Of a DNA stretch of 64,000 bases, positions 27,040 through 36,243 are shown piece after piece (the stretch's first letter is position 1; every line of letters begins with the position of its first letter). Source of the DNA: Thalassotalea sp. Sam97 (lineage in GTDB: Bacteria > Pseudomonadota > Gammaproteobacteria > Enterobacterales > Alteromonadaceae); assembly GCF_041379765.1 (NCBI RefSeq), contig NZ_CP166919.1, forward strand, positions 868,001-932,000, written 5' to 3'. Under the pieces are notes generated by a model. It had not been told where the DNA came from, searched no databases, and saw only the letters and a program-made list of their open reading frames with translations. The position numbers and the translations under genes were made by a program.

Positions 27040-28869
27040 ATGTTTAAACGTTTTGAATCTTGGATTGATCCACTCGCCGAGCAAAAAGTCACTCGTCCTC
27101 CGTCCGGTTTGCTGGCATTTTGCCTGCACTACACTCGTGACTTTAAGTGGCCATTGCTGTTGATGTCACTGCTCACAGCGGCTTTGGCGGTGCTTGAAGT
27201 GTCTTTATTTGGTGTGATGGGGGAGCTCGTTGACACGTTGTCAAAACACACCCCTGAAACGCTTTGGCAAGAAGAAGGACATCGGCTTGTCAGCTACGCC
27301 GTTATCGTTTTGGTGGTGATCCCAGTTTTGGTGTTATTGCATGCATTAATCATCTATCAGGGATTGCTTGGTAACTACCCTATGGCCATACGCTGGTCGG
27401 CCCATCGCTATTTGCTAAATCAAAGCGTCGCTTTTTATCAAAATGATTTTGCCGGGCGAGTCGCAACGAAAGTTATGCAAACTGCGCTTGCAGTGCGAGA
27501 AACGGTAACCAAATTACTCGATGTACTGGTTTATATTGCCGTCTACGTGATAACTATGGTGGTAATGATTGCAGATGCCGATAGCCGCTTGTTGTGGCCA
27601 ATGTTGGTTTGGATTATCGCTTATATCGGGCTACAAACTTACTTTTTGCCGAGATTAAAGCGTGTATCAACCGAACAGGCCGATGCTCGCTCATTAATGA
27701 CTGGACGAATTGTTGATAGTTACACCAATATCACCACCGTAAAATTATTTGCCCATACCGAACAAGAGGCGCAATACGCCAAGCGTAGTATGCAAGGTTT
27801 CTTAGATACCGTTTATCGACAAATGCGTCTGGTTACAGGGATCAACTTCTCTGTTCAGCTGATTAATTATTTATTAATTTTCTCGATTACCGCTATCGCC
27901 ATCTTCTTATGGATGGAGCAGGCTATTACTGCCGGCTCAATTGCTGTTGCCATTGCGTTGGTGTTGCGTTTATCAAGCATGAGTCAATGGATCATGTGGG
28001 AAGTGAGCAGTCTATTTGAAAACATTGGTACCGTGGCCGATGGTATGTCTACCCTTGCTAAGCCTGTTTTGGTTGAAGACAGGCACGATGCCGCCGATAT
28101 TAAGGTTAGCCAAGGTGCAATAGACTTTGACAAAGTGAGTTTTCATTACGGTGAAAATATTGGTGTTATCAGTGATCTGAGCCTGCATATTAAGGCCGGC
28201 GAGAAGGTCGGTTTGGTAGGGCGTTCGGGCGCTGGTAAATCAACCTTAGTCAATTTATTAATGCGATTTTATGATGTTGAAAGCGGTCGAATCTGTATCG
28301 ACCAGCAGGATATTAGTCGCGTTAAACAAGACTCGTTAAGAGCTCATATTGGTATGGTTACCCAAGATACCTCGTTATTGCATCGCTCAATTAGGGAAAA
28401 CATTTTATATGGCAAACCGGATGCGAGCGAAGCCGACTTGATGGCGGCAATAGAACAGGCCCAGGCGTCTGATTTTATTCATCAACTGACCGACCCAGAA
28501 GGTAACGTCGGCCTAGATGCACAAGTTGGCGAGCGCGGTGTTAAACTCAGCGGCGGGCAACGTCAACGTATTGCGATTGCTCGTGTGTTATTAAAAAATG
28601 CACCGATTTTGTTACTCGATGAAGCAACCTCGGCACTTGACTCGGAAGTTGAAGCGGCGATTCAAGAAAGTTTATATCAATTGATGCAAGGTAAAACCGT
28701 TATTGCTATTGCTCATCGACTGTCAACCATCGCCGCTATGGACCGTCTCATTGTTCTTGATAAAGGTCGAATTGTCGAGCAGGGAAGTCATCAAGAATTA
28801 ATTGCTCAAGGTGGCATTTATGCACAGCTATGGGCGCATCAAACCGGTGGTTTTCTTGGTATTGATTAA
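27040..28869 (+). CDS. ABC exporter half-transporter (permease fused to ATPase)
   Basis: A 609-residue type I exporter subunit. Six TM segments lie in residues 30-330. The nucleotide-binding domain has Walker A (GRSGAGKST, about 394-402), signature LSGGQRQRIA (about 502), Walker B (ILLLDEATSALD, about 521-532) and the H-loop IAHRLSTI. It would work as a homodimer, as no partner gene is adjacent. It belongs to the broad MsbA/multidrug group; the substrate cannot be told from sequence. A GGAG ribosome binding site precedes the ATG. A stem-loop at 28868-28907 follows the stop but has no T-run. Confidence 0.88.
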   Translation: MFKRFESWIDPLAEQKVTRPPSGLLAFCLHYTRDFKWPLLLMSLLTAALAVLEVSLFGVMGELVDTLSKHTPETLWQEEGHRLVSYAVIVLVVIPVLVLLHALIIYQGLLGNYPMAIRWSAHRYLLNQSVAFYQNDFAGRVATKVMQTALAVRETVTKLLDVLVYIAVYVITMVVMIADADSRLLWPMLVWIIAYIGLQTYFLPRLKRVSTEQADARSLMTGRIVDSYTNITTVKLFAHTEQEAQYAKRSMQGFLDTVYRQMRLVTGINFSVQLINYLLIFSITAIAIFLWMEQAITAGSIAVAIALVLRLSSMSQWIMWEVSSLFENIGTVADGMSTLAKPVLVEDRHDAADIKVSQGAIDFDKVSFHYGENIGVISDLSLHIKAGEKVGLVGRSGAGKSTLVNLLMRFYDVESGRICIDQQDISRVKQDSLRAHIGMVTQDTSLLHRSIRENILYGKPDASEADLMAAIEQAQASDFIHQLTDPEGNVGLDAQVGERGVKLSGGQRQRIAIARVLLKNAPILLLDEATSALDSEVEAAIQESLYQLMQGKTVIAIAHRLSTIAAMDRLIVLDKGRIVEQGSHQELIAQGGIYAQLWAHQTGGFLGID

Positions 28870-29038
28870 CCTACTTATGACAGCGTTAGGGCTGTCTATG
28901 GTAGGTTAGCGCTACCGCTACCGCACTGGTTAAAGTACAAATGTCTATGTCGTTAAGGTATTCTATTAAAGGGAATGTTTTGCGCTAAAAATGCAAATAT
29001 CGTTCTGAAAAATGGTTTGATAAGCTTGCGTTAACTAA

Positions 29039-29060
29039 TACCAATTTACTTTAATTGGTA
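29039..29060. promoter_or_regulatory. Palindromic candidate operator upstream of the pirin gene
   Basis: TACCAATT and AATTGGTA form a perfect 8-bp inverted repeat around a 6-bp centre, ending 20 bp before the ATG. The position suits a repressor site or a 5' UTR hairpin. The half-site resembles the ends (TACCAATCA) of the repeat at 47021-47255, so it could instead be a relic of such an element. Confidence 0.4.
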
Positions 29061-29080
29061 GCAATCAAGGAATATCAATT

Positions 29081-29908
29081 ATGAAAATTATAGACATAAC
29101 CAAAGCATCAGCGACTCAAGATGGCGCTGGCGTTAAAATTTCTCGAGTGGCTGATTTTAGCGGTAAAGGGTTAGATCCTTTTTTGATGATTGACGAGTTA
29201 AAATCTGACGATAAAAACGATTTTATCGGTGGTTTTCCAGCCCATCCGCATCGAGGTATAGAAACCTTTACTTATATGATCAAAGGTGGTTTTGAGCACC
29301 AAGATCAAATGGGTAACAAAAAGGCTATACTCGAAGGCGATGTGCAATGGATGAGCACCGGTTTTGGTGTGGTCCATTCAGAAATGCCGATAGCCAGCGA
29401 CGACGGCATGCATGGTTTTCAAATTTGGGTCAATATGCCGGCTAAAGACAAGCTGCGCGACCCTATGTATAAGGATTCGGTAGCAACGCCATTACCCGTT
29501 ATTCAACTTGGCCAAGGGAGCTATTTAAAAGCACTTGCTGGAACCTGGGCCATAGAGGATAGCGAGGTGCGCTCGCCATTGTCAGAGCTATCGGCAGATG
29601 CGGCGATTGCGGACTTACGTATTAAACAAGGACAAACGATACGCATTGACCGTAGCGCCTATGAACAGGCCTTTGTTTATATTCATAGTGGTGAGATTAA
29701 TGACGTTAAGGCGGCACATTTGATTCGCGTTGATTCGAGTCAACCTTTGATTTTTACCGCCAAAGAGGATGCTGGCGCACTGATTTTTTCAGGTAATAAA
29801 ATCCGTGAAAAAATCGCCCATATGGGACCGTTTGTCATGAATACACAAGCGGAGTTAAGACAAGCAGTCGAAGACTATCATGCCGGTCGAATGGGAACGA
29901 TCGATTGA
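29081..29908 (+). CDS. Pirin family protein
   Basis: A 275-residue bicupin. The metal ligands of pirin are present: His55 and His57 (PAHPHRGIETFTY), His99 and Glu101 (GVVHSEMP). A second cupin half spans about 150-270. Bacterial pirins bind Fe or other divalent metals; some oxidise quercetin-like flavonols, others modulate metabolic enzymes, so the role here is open. The gene is flanked by a palindromic site just upstream and a strong terminator downstream, so it forms its own transcription unit. Confidence 0.9.
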   Translation: MKIIDITKASATQDGAGVKISRVADFSGKGLDPFLMIDELKSDDKNDFIGGFPAHPHRGIETFTYMIKGGFEHQDQMGNKKAILEGDVQWMSTGFGVVHSEMPIASDDGMHGFQIWVNMPAKDKLRDPMYKDSVATPLPVIQLGQGSYLKALAGTWAIEDSEVRSPLSELSADAAIADLRIKQGQTIRIDRSAYEQAFVYIHSGEINDVKAAHLIRVDSSQPLIFTAKEDAGALIFSGNKIREKIAHMGPFVMNTQAELRQAVEDYHAGRMGTID

Positions 29909-29973
29909 TTTCCTGATTGACTTGAATTGTTTGCTGAGGTTCATTTAGTTATCTAGTTACTCACTTACCAGAG

Positions 29974-30006
29974 ACGCCAAACAATCTTCGGTTGTTTGGC
30001 GTTTTT
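29974..30006 (+). terminator. Intrinsic terminator after the pirin gene
   Basis: An 11-bp stem (ACGCCAAACAA / TTGTTTGGCGT) with a seven-base loop is followed directly by TTTTT. It is 65 bp beyond the pirin stop codon. Confidence 0.85.
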
Positions 30007-30117
30007 TCTATTGCAGATCATTAACTAAAGGGTTATCGGAAAAGAAACGATGAAAAGGCGGTATTCAAAGGTAGTAATAGAGGAGGCACAACAGTCTCTG
30101 TTTTAAGTATGTGCACT

Positions 30118-30585
30118 CTAGTCAGCGTATTTTTCCATAACAAAATTGTTTAATACCTGTCCACGTATCTCTACCTCCTGAGCTTTCACAACGTCAAAAC
30201 CAAAGTGTTGATAAAACGGCTTGGCGGTAATACTCACTTGCGAGTAAAAACGTTTTAAACCGCGCACTTTTCCCGTTTCTAGAATATGCTTCATTAAAGC
30301 TTTACCGACACCTTGTCCTTGATATTCGTGGTGGCAAAAGAAGTGGTCGATGAGGCCATCAGTCTGCAGGTCGCTATAGCCAACAATAACTCCATCAATT
30401 TCAGCTATGAAAGGCGATAATCTTTGCATGCGAGTTTGCCAAAGTGAAAAATCTTTATTCTCTGGCGCCCAAGCTTCAACTTGAGCTTGAGAGTAATCAC
30501 CAATGTTTATATGTTGAATGGTGTGAAAGTGGATATCCCATAATGCCTTCGCATCATGCTCAGCATACGGCCTAATTTTTATCAT
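30118..30585 (-). CDS. GNAT-family N-acetyltransferase
   Basis: A 155-residue protein with the acetyl-CoA-binding motif A (HEYQGQGVGKALMKHIL, a Q-x-x-G-x-G pattern) and a C-terminal YQHFGFDVVKAQ typical of small GNAT enzymes. The substrate is unknown. The ATG follows a GGAG site. It stands alone, convergent with the pirin gene and divergent from the M14 peptidase gene. Confidence 0.85.
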   Translation of the reverse strand: MIKIRPYAEHDAKALWDIHFHTIQHINIGDYSQAQVEAWAPENKDFSLWQTRMQRLSPFIAEIDGVIVGYSDLQTDGLIDHFFCHHEYQGQGVGKALMKHILETGKVRGLKRFYSQVSITAKPFYQHFGFDVVKAQEVEIRGQVLNNFVMEKYAD

Positions 30586-30826
30586 CGTATTTACTCCAAT
30601 TAGTCGATAAATATCGCGCTAGCGATTTAGCGATCCTCGTTGCCAACGAATTTGTCTAATTTACGGGTAAAGCCAAGAAAGTCAAAGTAAATGCAAAGGC
30701 CGAAGCCTCTTATCAATAGAACGGGGTAATAGACTCTAATAGGTAATTCAAGTTTTCTTTTATACTCCCAGCAAAGATAAATTACCGCGATTATTGGTTG
30801 ATATGGATCACTCAGCGTGCAGATTA

Positions 30827-30835
30827 TGGTATAAA
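30827..30835 (+). promoter_or_regulatory. Possible extended -10 promoter of the M14 peptidase gene
   Basis: TGGTATAAA matches an extended -10 element (TGnTATAAT), 38 bp before the ATG at 30874. No good -35 box is visible. The remaining 240 bp of this 288-bp gap show nothing else recognisable. Confidence 0.35.
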
Positions 30836-30873
30836 AGCCTCATCCAGATAGTCGACAAAGAATAGAGATAATT

Positions 30874-31791
30874 ATGAGCCAAGTTAGACAATATGATATC
30901 GGTACACCAGGGCAAAAATGGCAAGATAATGAGCGTCAGCAATGGTTAGCAAGACAAATCATTAAACGCAGTTACCAACAAGACGTTGTCAGTCAAGTGC
31001 AAGCGCTGGCAGATAAATTTACGGTTGAGCAATATGGCGAGCTTAATTATCAGGCTGGAAATTATCCGTTGTTGGCATTAATTAGCCAAGACATCGACAT
31101 TAACAAACCATGGGTATTGGTAACGGGTGGTGTGCATGGCTACGAAACCTCTGGTGTGCATGGTGCTTTGCGTTTTGCCCAGACTTCAGCTGAAGAATAT
31201 CAAGCGTTCTTTAATTTTCTGATTTTGCCATGTATCAGTCCATGGGGATACGAAACCATTAATCGTTGGAATCAACACGCGATTGATCCAAATCGTTCAT
31301 TTTACGCCGATTCACCAGCTACTGAGTCTGCGGCAGCGATGGCACTAGTTGATAAACTTGAGATAGAGTTTGTCATGCATATTGATTTACATGAAACAAC
31401 TGATACAGATAACTCAGAGTTTCGCCCAGCGTTGGCGGCTCGCGATGGTATTTTCCAAACTAACTGGAATATACCAGACGGCTTTTATTTGGTTGGCGAT
31501 AGCAGCAGTCCGCAAGCAGAATTTCAACAGGCTGTGATCACTGCCGTTAAGCAAGTAACACATATTGCCCCTGCCGATGATAACGGCCAGCTTATTGGTG
31601 TCGATTTGGCTCAACTTGGTGTTGTTAATTACGATGCCAGACCACTTGGCTTATGCATGGGAATGACCGACGCAACCTATAAAACGACAACTGAAGTTTA
31701 TCCAGACAGTCCCAAAGTAGATGATGAAAACTGTATTGTGGCACAAGTGGCCGCCATTACCGGTGGTTTGGACTTTTTACTGCGCCGTTAA
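30874..31791 (+). CDS. M14-family metallocarboxypeptidase
   Basis: A 305-residue protein without signal peptide. The zinc site reads HGYE (His88 and Glu91) with the third ligand His173 in HIDLHET. DPNRSF (138-143) fits the substrate-binding Asn-Arg pair, and Glu274 in TTEVYPD is a candidate catalytic base. This arrangement matches the short M14 (succinylglutamate desuccinylase/carboxypeptidase-like) group acting on small substrates or peptides in the cytoplasm. It is followed at about 150 bp by a phosphotransferase gene on the same strand. Confidence 0.85.
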   Translation: MSQVRQYDIGTPGQKWQDNERQQWLARQIIKRSYQQDVVSQVQALADKFTVEQYGELNYQAGNYPLLALISQDIDINKPWVLVTGGVHGYETSGVHGALRFAQTSAEEYQAFFNFLILPCISPWGYETINRWNQHAIDPNRSFYADSPATESAAAMALVDKLEIEFVMHIDLHETTDTDNSEFRPALAARDGIFQTNWNIPDGFYLVGDSSSPQAEFQQAVITAVKQVTHIAPADDNGQLIGVDLAQLGVVNYDARPLGLCMGMTDATYKTTTEVYPDSPKVDDENCIVAQVAAITGGLDFLLRR

Positions 31792-31940
31792 TTAGTGGCT
31801 TTCTATGACGGTTATCGTGGTTGATAATCGTCTAATATCCTGCTTTGGCGAGCCACCTCTTCGCCACCAGTATGCGTTGTCCGGCGCTTATGTTATTGCT
31901 CGTAAATACATTACTAGGACCACACTATCAGGAATCGTCT

Positions 31941-32915
31941 GTGTCATCATTTACTCATTACCTCACATCACAACAAGCTGTTAAAGTAGAAGTTATTCAA
32001 TCTCTTTGGAGTGGCTATGGTGAAATCGCTCGTTACCAAGTTGGCCATGATCGTTTTTTTGTCGCTAAGCAAATCTCCATTCCTGATTCGGTTTATCACC
32101 CTCGTGGCTGGCATAGTAATATTGCTCATCAACGCAAACTGACCTCGTACCAAGTTGAAGCGGATTTTTATCGCCAGTTAGCACCATTGCTCGATGACAA
32201 TGCTCGGGTAGCTAAGTTACATGCCATTTTGGGAGCGGGTGCAGAGCAAGTAATTATTATGGAAGATCTCGCGGACAGTGGCTTTATGGTGTTGCCAGAT
32301 GAGGTGACGGCTAAAGCGGCGGGGTTATGCGTGCGCTGGCTTGCCTATTTTCATGCCAATAGCCTTAAGGCAATTAAAGACGCGCCACAAATAGTCGATT
32401 CGTTATGGTCTACAGGCAGCTATTGGCATTTAGCTACACGCCCTGATGAATACCTGAGTATGGCTGATAGCCCGTTAAAACAGCAGGCGCAGCGGATTGA
32501 CCAGAAGCTTAGTCGTGCGCGATATCAAACGGTAATCCATGGCGATGCGAAGCTTGCTAATTTTTGCTTTGATGTTGATGGCAAACAAGTGGCAGCGGTT
32601 GATTTTCAATACCCAGGACTTGGTGTCGGTATCAAAGATGTCATGTATTTGTTAACCAGTATTTTTGATAATGACCAATTACACCAGCATGCTAATGAGT
32701 ATGTGGATCGTTATTTTGAGCATTTACGCCATGCATTTGCCTTGTATGGCATAACCGAAACGGTCGCAGATGTGGAACGCGAGTGGCGAGAGCTTTACGT
32801 CTATTGCTGGGCTGACTTTCATCGCTTTTTAGCTGGGTGGTGTGCTGATCACGTCAAAGTAAACGATTACATGCTGCAGCAAACCCGTCGTTGTTTGCTG
32901 CACCTTGATGAATGA
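31941..32915 (+). CDS. Phosphotransferase of the APH/ecdysteroid-kinase-like fold
   Basis: The protein has 324 residues from a GTG at 31941, preferred because AGGA lies seven bases upstream; an in-frame ATG at 31845 has no ribosome binding site and would add a non-conserved segment. The kinase-like fold is shown by MEDLADSGF (hinge region), HGDAKLANF (catalytic Asp202) and AVDFQYPG (metal-binding Asp221). It belongs to the oxidoreductase/EcKL-type small-molecule kinases often annotated only as phosphotransferase. The substrate is unknown. It converges with the FMN reductase gene with only 4 bp between stops. Confidence 0.75.
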   Translation: MSSFTHYLTSQQAVKVEVIQSLWSGYGEIARYQVGHDRFFVAKQISIPDSVYHPRGWHSNIAHQRKLTSYQVEADFYRQLAPLLDDNARVAKLHAILGAGAEQVIIMEDLADSGFMVLPDEVTAKAAGLCVRWLAYFHANSLKAIKDAPQIVDSLWSTGSYWHLATRPDEYLSMADSPLKQQAQRIDQKLSRARYQTVIHGDAKLANFCFDVDGKQVAAVDFQYPGLGVGIKDVMYLLTSIFDNDQLHQHANEYVDRYFEHLRHAFALYGITETVADVEREWRELYVYCWADFHRFLAGWCADHVKVNDYMLQQTRRCLLHLDE

Positions 32916-32919
32916 TAAC

Positions 32920-33447
32920 TTAATCTTGCAGTGAATTGACTACTTGCTGCAGTTGATATTGTAAATCTTCGTCTTTTAAACAGTTGTTTTCAATATCAAA
33001 GTTATCGTAAAAGCTTGGGATAGACATGGTGCCTTGAACGTCACCATCAAAATATGGAGCTGAGTCTGTCGCTGTCGCTAATACACTAGCTGCACCGCCA
33101 GGGCCTGGTGAGGTCGATAACAATATCATAGGTTTGTTTTGATAAACCTTCATGTTGACTCGAGAAGTCCAATCAAATAAGTTTTTAAACGCTGCAGTGT
33201 AACTGCCATTGTGTTCAGCATAGGAAATCATAATGGCATCGCCACTCCCTAATTTATCGAAAAACTGCTGAGCTAATGCTGGCTTACCGAGTTCTACTTC
33301 TTTATCTTCACTAAATAAAGGCAGTTCATAATCGTTAATATCAACCACTTCAACATCTGCACCTGATACTAAGTTGGCGGCGTAAGTGACCAGAATTTTA
33401 TTTATAGATTTTGAGCTTGAAGAGGCTGCAAAGGCGATAATTTTCAC
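32920..33447 (-). CDS. NADPH-dependent FMN reductase family protein
   Basis: A 175-residue flavodoxin-like protein. FAASSSSKSINKILV (6-20) matches the FMN phosphate loop of the NADPH_FMN_red family, followed by YELPLFSED and LLSTSPGPGGA. It reduces FMN, quinones or similar acceptors with NAD(P)H; the exact acceptor is unknown. The start is a GTG at 33447 behind AGGGAGA at good spacing. Confidence 0.85.
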   Translation of the reverse strand: MKIIAFAASSSSKSINKILVTYAANLVSGADVEVVDINDYELPLFSEDKEVELGKPALAQQFFDKLGSGDAIMISYAEHNGSYTAAFKNLFDWTSRVNMKVYQNKPMILLSTSPGPGGAASVLATATDSAPYFDGDVQGTMSIPSFYDNFDIENNCLKDEDLQYQLQQVVNSLQD

Positions 33448-33724
33448 TATGTTTCTCCCTAAAATGACAGGTTTATATCGCGGTTAACTGTGTTGAATAG
33501 CGTAGCTGACACAGAGGTATTTGGCATTTCTGCATCGATATGCTGTATTGGTATAGTATGATGTATTAACATTTGTCGAATAAAAATGCTTTTATATCGA
33601 TTCTTCTATTCGGTTAAAGCGAATTTTTGTTATTTGTCGTTTTATGGAATTTAAAAACAGCGTAAAGTGATCTTATCGCCTAGCTTTGCAGTTTAAGTAA
33701 CATCTTATAAAAAATAATAACCTT

Positions 33725-34597
33725 ATGATTAAAGAGATTTTTTCTACTCTCTCGCTTGCGGGATTGATGCTGACTAGCCAAGCCAGTTACGCCAACACAA
33801 CAGGGCCATTATCGATAGATACTCAGGCGGGTAAACCGCTGTGGGAGCTAGGTGTGTTTTCTGCTGGATTTCGAGGTCCTATGTATCCTGCAGCGAAAGA
33901 TTCTCAAAATAAATTTATTCCTGTGCCCTTGGTGATCTATCGTGGCAAAACAATACGCTTAGGTGATGATTCATTTGTAAAAGCCATTGCCGTTGAAAAA
34001 GAGCGTTTTAAATTGGATGTTAGTTTAAGCGGCGCATTTAATGCGGATTCAGAAGACTCGCGAGTACGCGAAGGGATGCCCGATTTAGATTTTATGTTTG
34101 AAATAGGCCCTGAAGCGAGCTTTTTATTGACTGATAACTTATTCCTAGAGCACAGTCACGAATTATGGTTGAAGCTGCCATTGCGCAGCGTATTTTCAAC
34201 AGATTTTTCGGCTGTCGATCATCAAGGCTATGTATTCCAACCTGAACTGGCATTTACGGTAGATGATCTGTTTGCAGAACAATCTCGTTTTTTCGCCTCG
34301 GTTGCCCCCATTTTCACCACAGATAAGACTCAAGCGTATTTTTACGATGTAGAGTTGCCTTATGTCACTGCTGAGCGAGCTTTTTATCAGAGTAAAGGTG
34401 GTTATTTAGGCACAGAACTAAGCATCGCCAATAGCATTGAATTAAACAATGAATGGATGTTATTTACCGCCGCGCAAATAGGCTTTTGGCAGGGCGCTAA
34501 AAATGCGTCGAGCCCGTTGCATCAGCAAAATGTGACATACTCCATAGCACTCGGTGTTAAATGGACCTGGCTAGTTAGCGAAGAGCGTGTTCGCTAG
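33725..34597 (+). CDS. MipA/OmpV-family outer-membrane protein
   Basis: A 290-residue protein with a signal peptide (about 1-23, ending ASYA-NT). The mature part has WELGVFSAGFRGPMYPA, VPLVIYRGKTIRLGDD and alternating beta strands ending in an aromatic-rich C-terminus (VKWTWLVSEERVR). This fits the MipA/OmpV beta-barrel family, whose roles include porin-like transport and murein hydrolase scaffolding. It is monocistronic and its specific role is unknown. Confidence 0.8.
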   Translation: MIKEIFSTLSLAGLMLTSQASYANTTGPLSIDTQAGKPLWELGVFSAGFRGPMYPAAKDSQNKFIPVPLVIYRGKTIRLGDDSFVKAIAVEKERFKLDVSLSGAFNADSEDSRVREGMPDLDFMFEIGPEASFLLTDNLFLEHSHELWLKLPLRSVFSTDFSAVDHQGYVFQPELAFTVDDLFAEQSRFFASVAPIFTTDKTQAYFYDVELPYVTAERAFYQSKGGYLGTELSIANSIELNNEWMLFTAAQIGFWQGAKNASSPLHQQNVTYSIALGVKWTWLVSEERVR

Positions 34598-34712
34598 TTA
34601 ATGCTTTACTAACGCATTGTGTTTATTAGCGTTATTGTTCAATAAAATAGTTACAATAGCGCCTAATGCGATTAGACTCTCAGGTCAAACCAGTAGTAGT
34701 AAGGTTGAAATT

Positions 34713-35612
34713 ATGCCTCAGCAGTCTTTGTATATTGACGTTGATAACGGACACCAACTTCATATACGCCATATTTACAGCGAACACGCGAACGACCAAA
34801 CTAACGTCCCTATTTTGATGGTCCATGGGGCAATCGAAAATGGTCGTATTTTTTATTCCACATCAGGTAAAGGCTTGGGCCCATATTTAGCGGAAAATGG
34901 CTTTGATGTTTATGTTATGGATATGCGTGGTAGAGGTTTAAGTACGCCGAAAATCAACGCTGAATCTGATTTTGGTCAATATGAAACCATTAATATAGAT
35001 CTGCCTGCTTGCATCGACTTTGTTTGGCAACGCTGTGGGCAACCAATGCAGCTTATTAGTCATTCTTGGGGCGGCGTATTGCTAGCAAGTTTACTTGCTC
35101 GTTACCCTAGTTACCTTGACCAAGTGCGTAGCAATATATGCTTTGGTACCAAACGCAGTATAACCCGACAAACGTTAGAAAAAGTATTGAAAGTAGACAT
35201 TATGTGGAATCGCTTATTGCCGTTTGTTGCTAAGCAAGTTGGTTATTTTGATGCCAAAAAGTGGCGTGTTGGTGCCGATAGTGAAACACGTCAATCACTT
35301 GCTCACAGTGTCGCTTGGGTAAAGCGAGCACCATGGATAGATCCTCGAGATGGCTTTGATTACGGCCATGCAGCAGGTTTATTAAATTGGCCACCAACAT
35401 GGCACTTAACCGGGGTTAATGATTCATTATTAGGTCATGCTCAAGACGTAAAGCACTTTATTGAAGAGAGTAATAACTTAACGGCGAAATTTAGTTTGCT
35501 AGGTACCACGCACGGTAATTTAGTGGATTATGATCATAACGATATTCTAACGCACCCAAAAGCACGAGCAGATCATTTCCCACAATTGGTAACTTGGCTA
35601 AAGCAACACTAA
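34713..35612 (+). CDS. Alpha/beta hydrolase
   Basis: The protein has 299 residues from the ATG at 34713, chosen because AAGG lies upstream and because the extra 32 residues from an earlier ATG (34617) show no conserved features. VHGAIENGRIF is the oxyanion-hole loop. The nucleophile is Ser118 in SHSWGG, where Ser replaces the usual Gly before the His. The catalytic His is likely His267 (TTHGNLVD). It may be a lipase or esterase; the substrate is unknown. Confidence 0.78.
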   Translation: MPQQSLYIDVDNGHQLHIRHIYSEHANDQTNVPILMVHGAIENGRIFYSTSGKGLGPYLAENGFDVYVMDMRGRGLSTPKINAESDFGQYETINIDLPACIDFVWQRCGQPMQLISHSWGGVLLASLLARYPSYLDQVRSNICFGTKRSITRQTLEKVLKVDIMWNRLLPFVAKQVGYFDAKKWRVGADSETRQSLAHSVAWVKRAPWIDPRDGFDYGHAAGLLNWPPTWHLTGVNDSLLGHAQDVKHFIEESNNLTAKFSLLGTTHGNLVDYDHNDILTHPKARADHFPQLVTWLKQH

Positions 35613-35789
35613 TATGTATGCCAGTAGTATTGTTTATAGCGATGTGACGGTATTATGCTGTCGCATCGAGTCTCATAGCGAGCCAAAACTTAATTTATTG
35701 CCTTTACAGCCAGTTAACGGCTTTGGTATCAATGCAAAAATCCGTATAATAGCGGCTTTTGATATGCTCGCTCAGTGTATGGAGTAACT

Positions 35790-36221
35790 ATGCGCTTTTT
35801 ATCTCGACGTTTGGTGATGCCGAACGATTTAAACTATGCTCAATCGCTGTTTGGCGGTCGTGCATTGGAATGGATTGACGAAGAGGCTGCGATTTATGCC
35901 ATCTGTCAATTGGAAACCAATTGCTTGGTTACTAAGCACATTGGCGAAATTAGCTTTCAATCACCGGCGATGCAAGGCGATATCGTTGAGTTTGGTTTGG
36001 CGACTAAAGCGGTAGGTCGTACGTCGATTACCGTTACATGTTTGGTGCGCAATAAGGTCACCAAGAAAACCATTTGTCTTGCCGATGATATTGTCTTTGT
36101 TCAAGTTGATCCACAAACACGTCAACCTATTGCACACGGTAAAACGGCAGAAGAGTTAATTGAGCAAACAGAAAAAGAGCTACGTGCACTTAATCTGCTC
36201 GATTCTAAGGCAAACAGCTAA
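35790..36221 (+). CDS. Hotdog-fold acyl-CoA thioesterase (YciA/BACH-type)
   Basis: The protein has 143 residues from the ATG at 35790, with GGAG five bases upstream; an in-frame GTG at 35775 overlaps that ribosome binding site and is rejected. NYAQSLFGGRALEWIDE (with the Asn and Asp of the active site) and FQSPAMQGDIVEF are typical of acyl-CoA hydrolases that release CoA from acyl thioesters. It is probably cytoplasmic and hexameric, as in the family. It converges with rlmF. Confidence 0.85.
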   Translation: MRFLSRRLVMPNDLNYAQSLFGGRALEWIDEEAAIYAICQLETNCLVTKHIGEISFQSPAMQGDIVEFGLATKAVGRTSITVTCLVRNKVTKKTICLADDIVFVQVDPQTRQPIAHGKTAEELIEQTEKELRALNLLDSKANS

Positions 36222-36243
36222 TTTAGATGGTTACTCTGAGTTG

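Noticed and set aside
28868..28907. Stem-loop after the ABC exporter (AACCTAC/GTAGGTT with inner GACAGC/GCTGTC) as a terminator
   Set aside because: No T-run follows, so it is not called as an intrinsic terminator.
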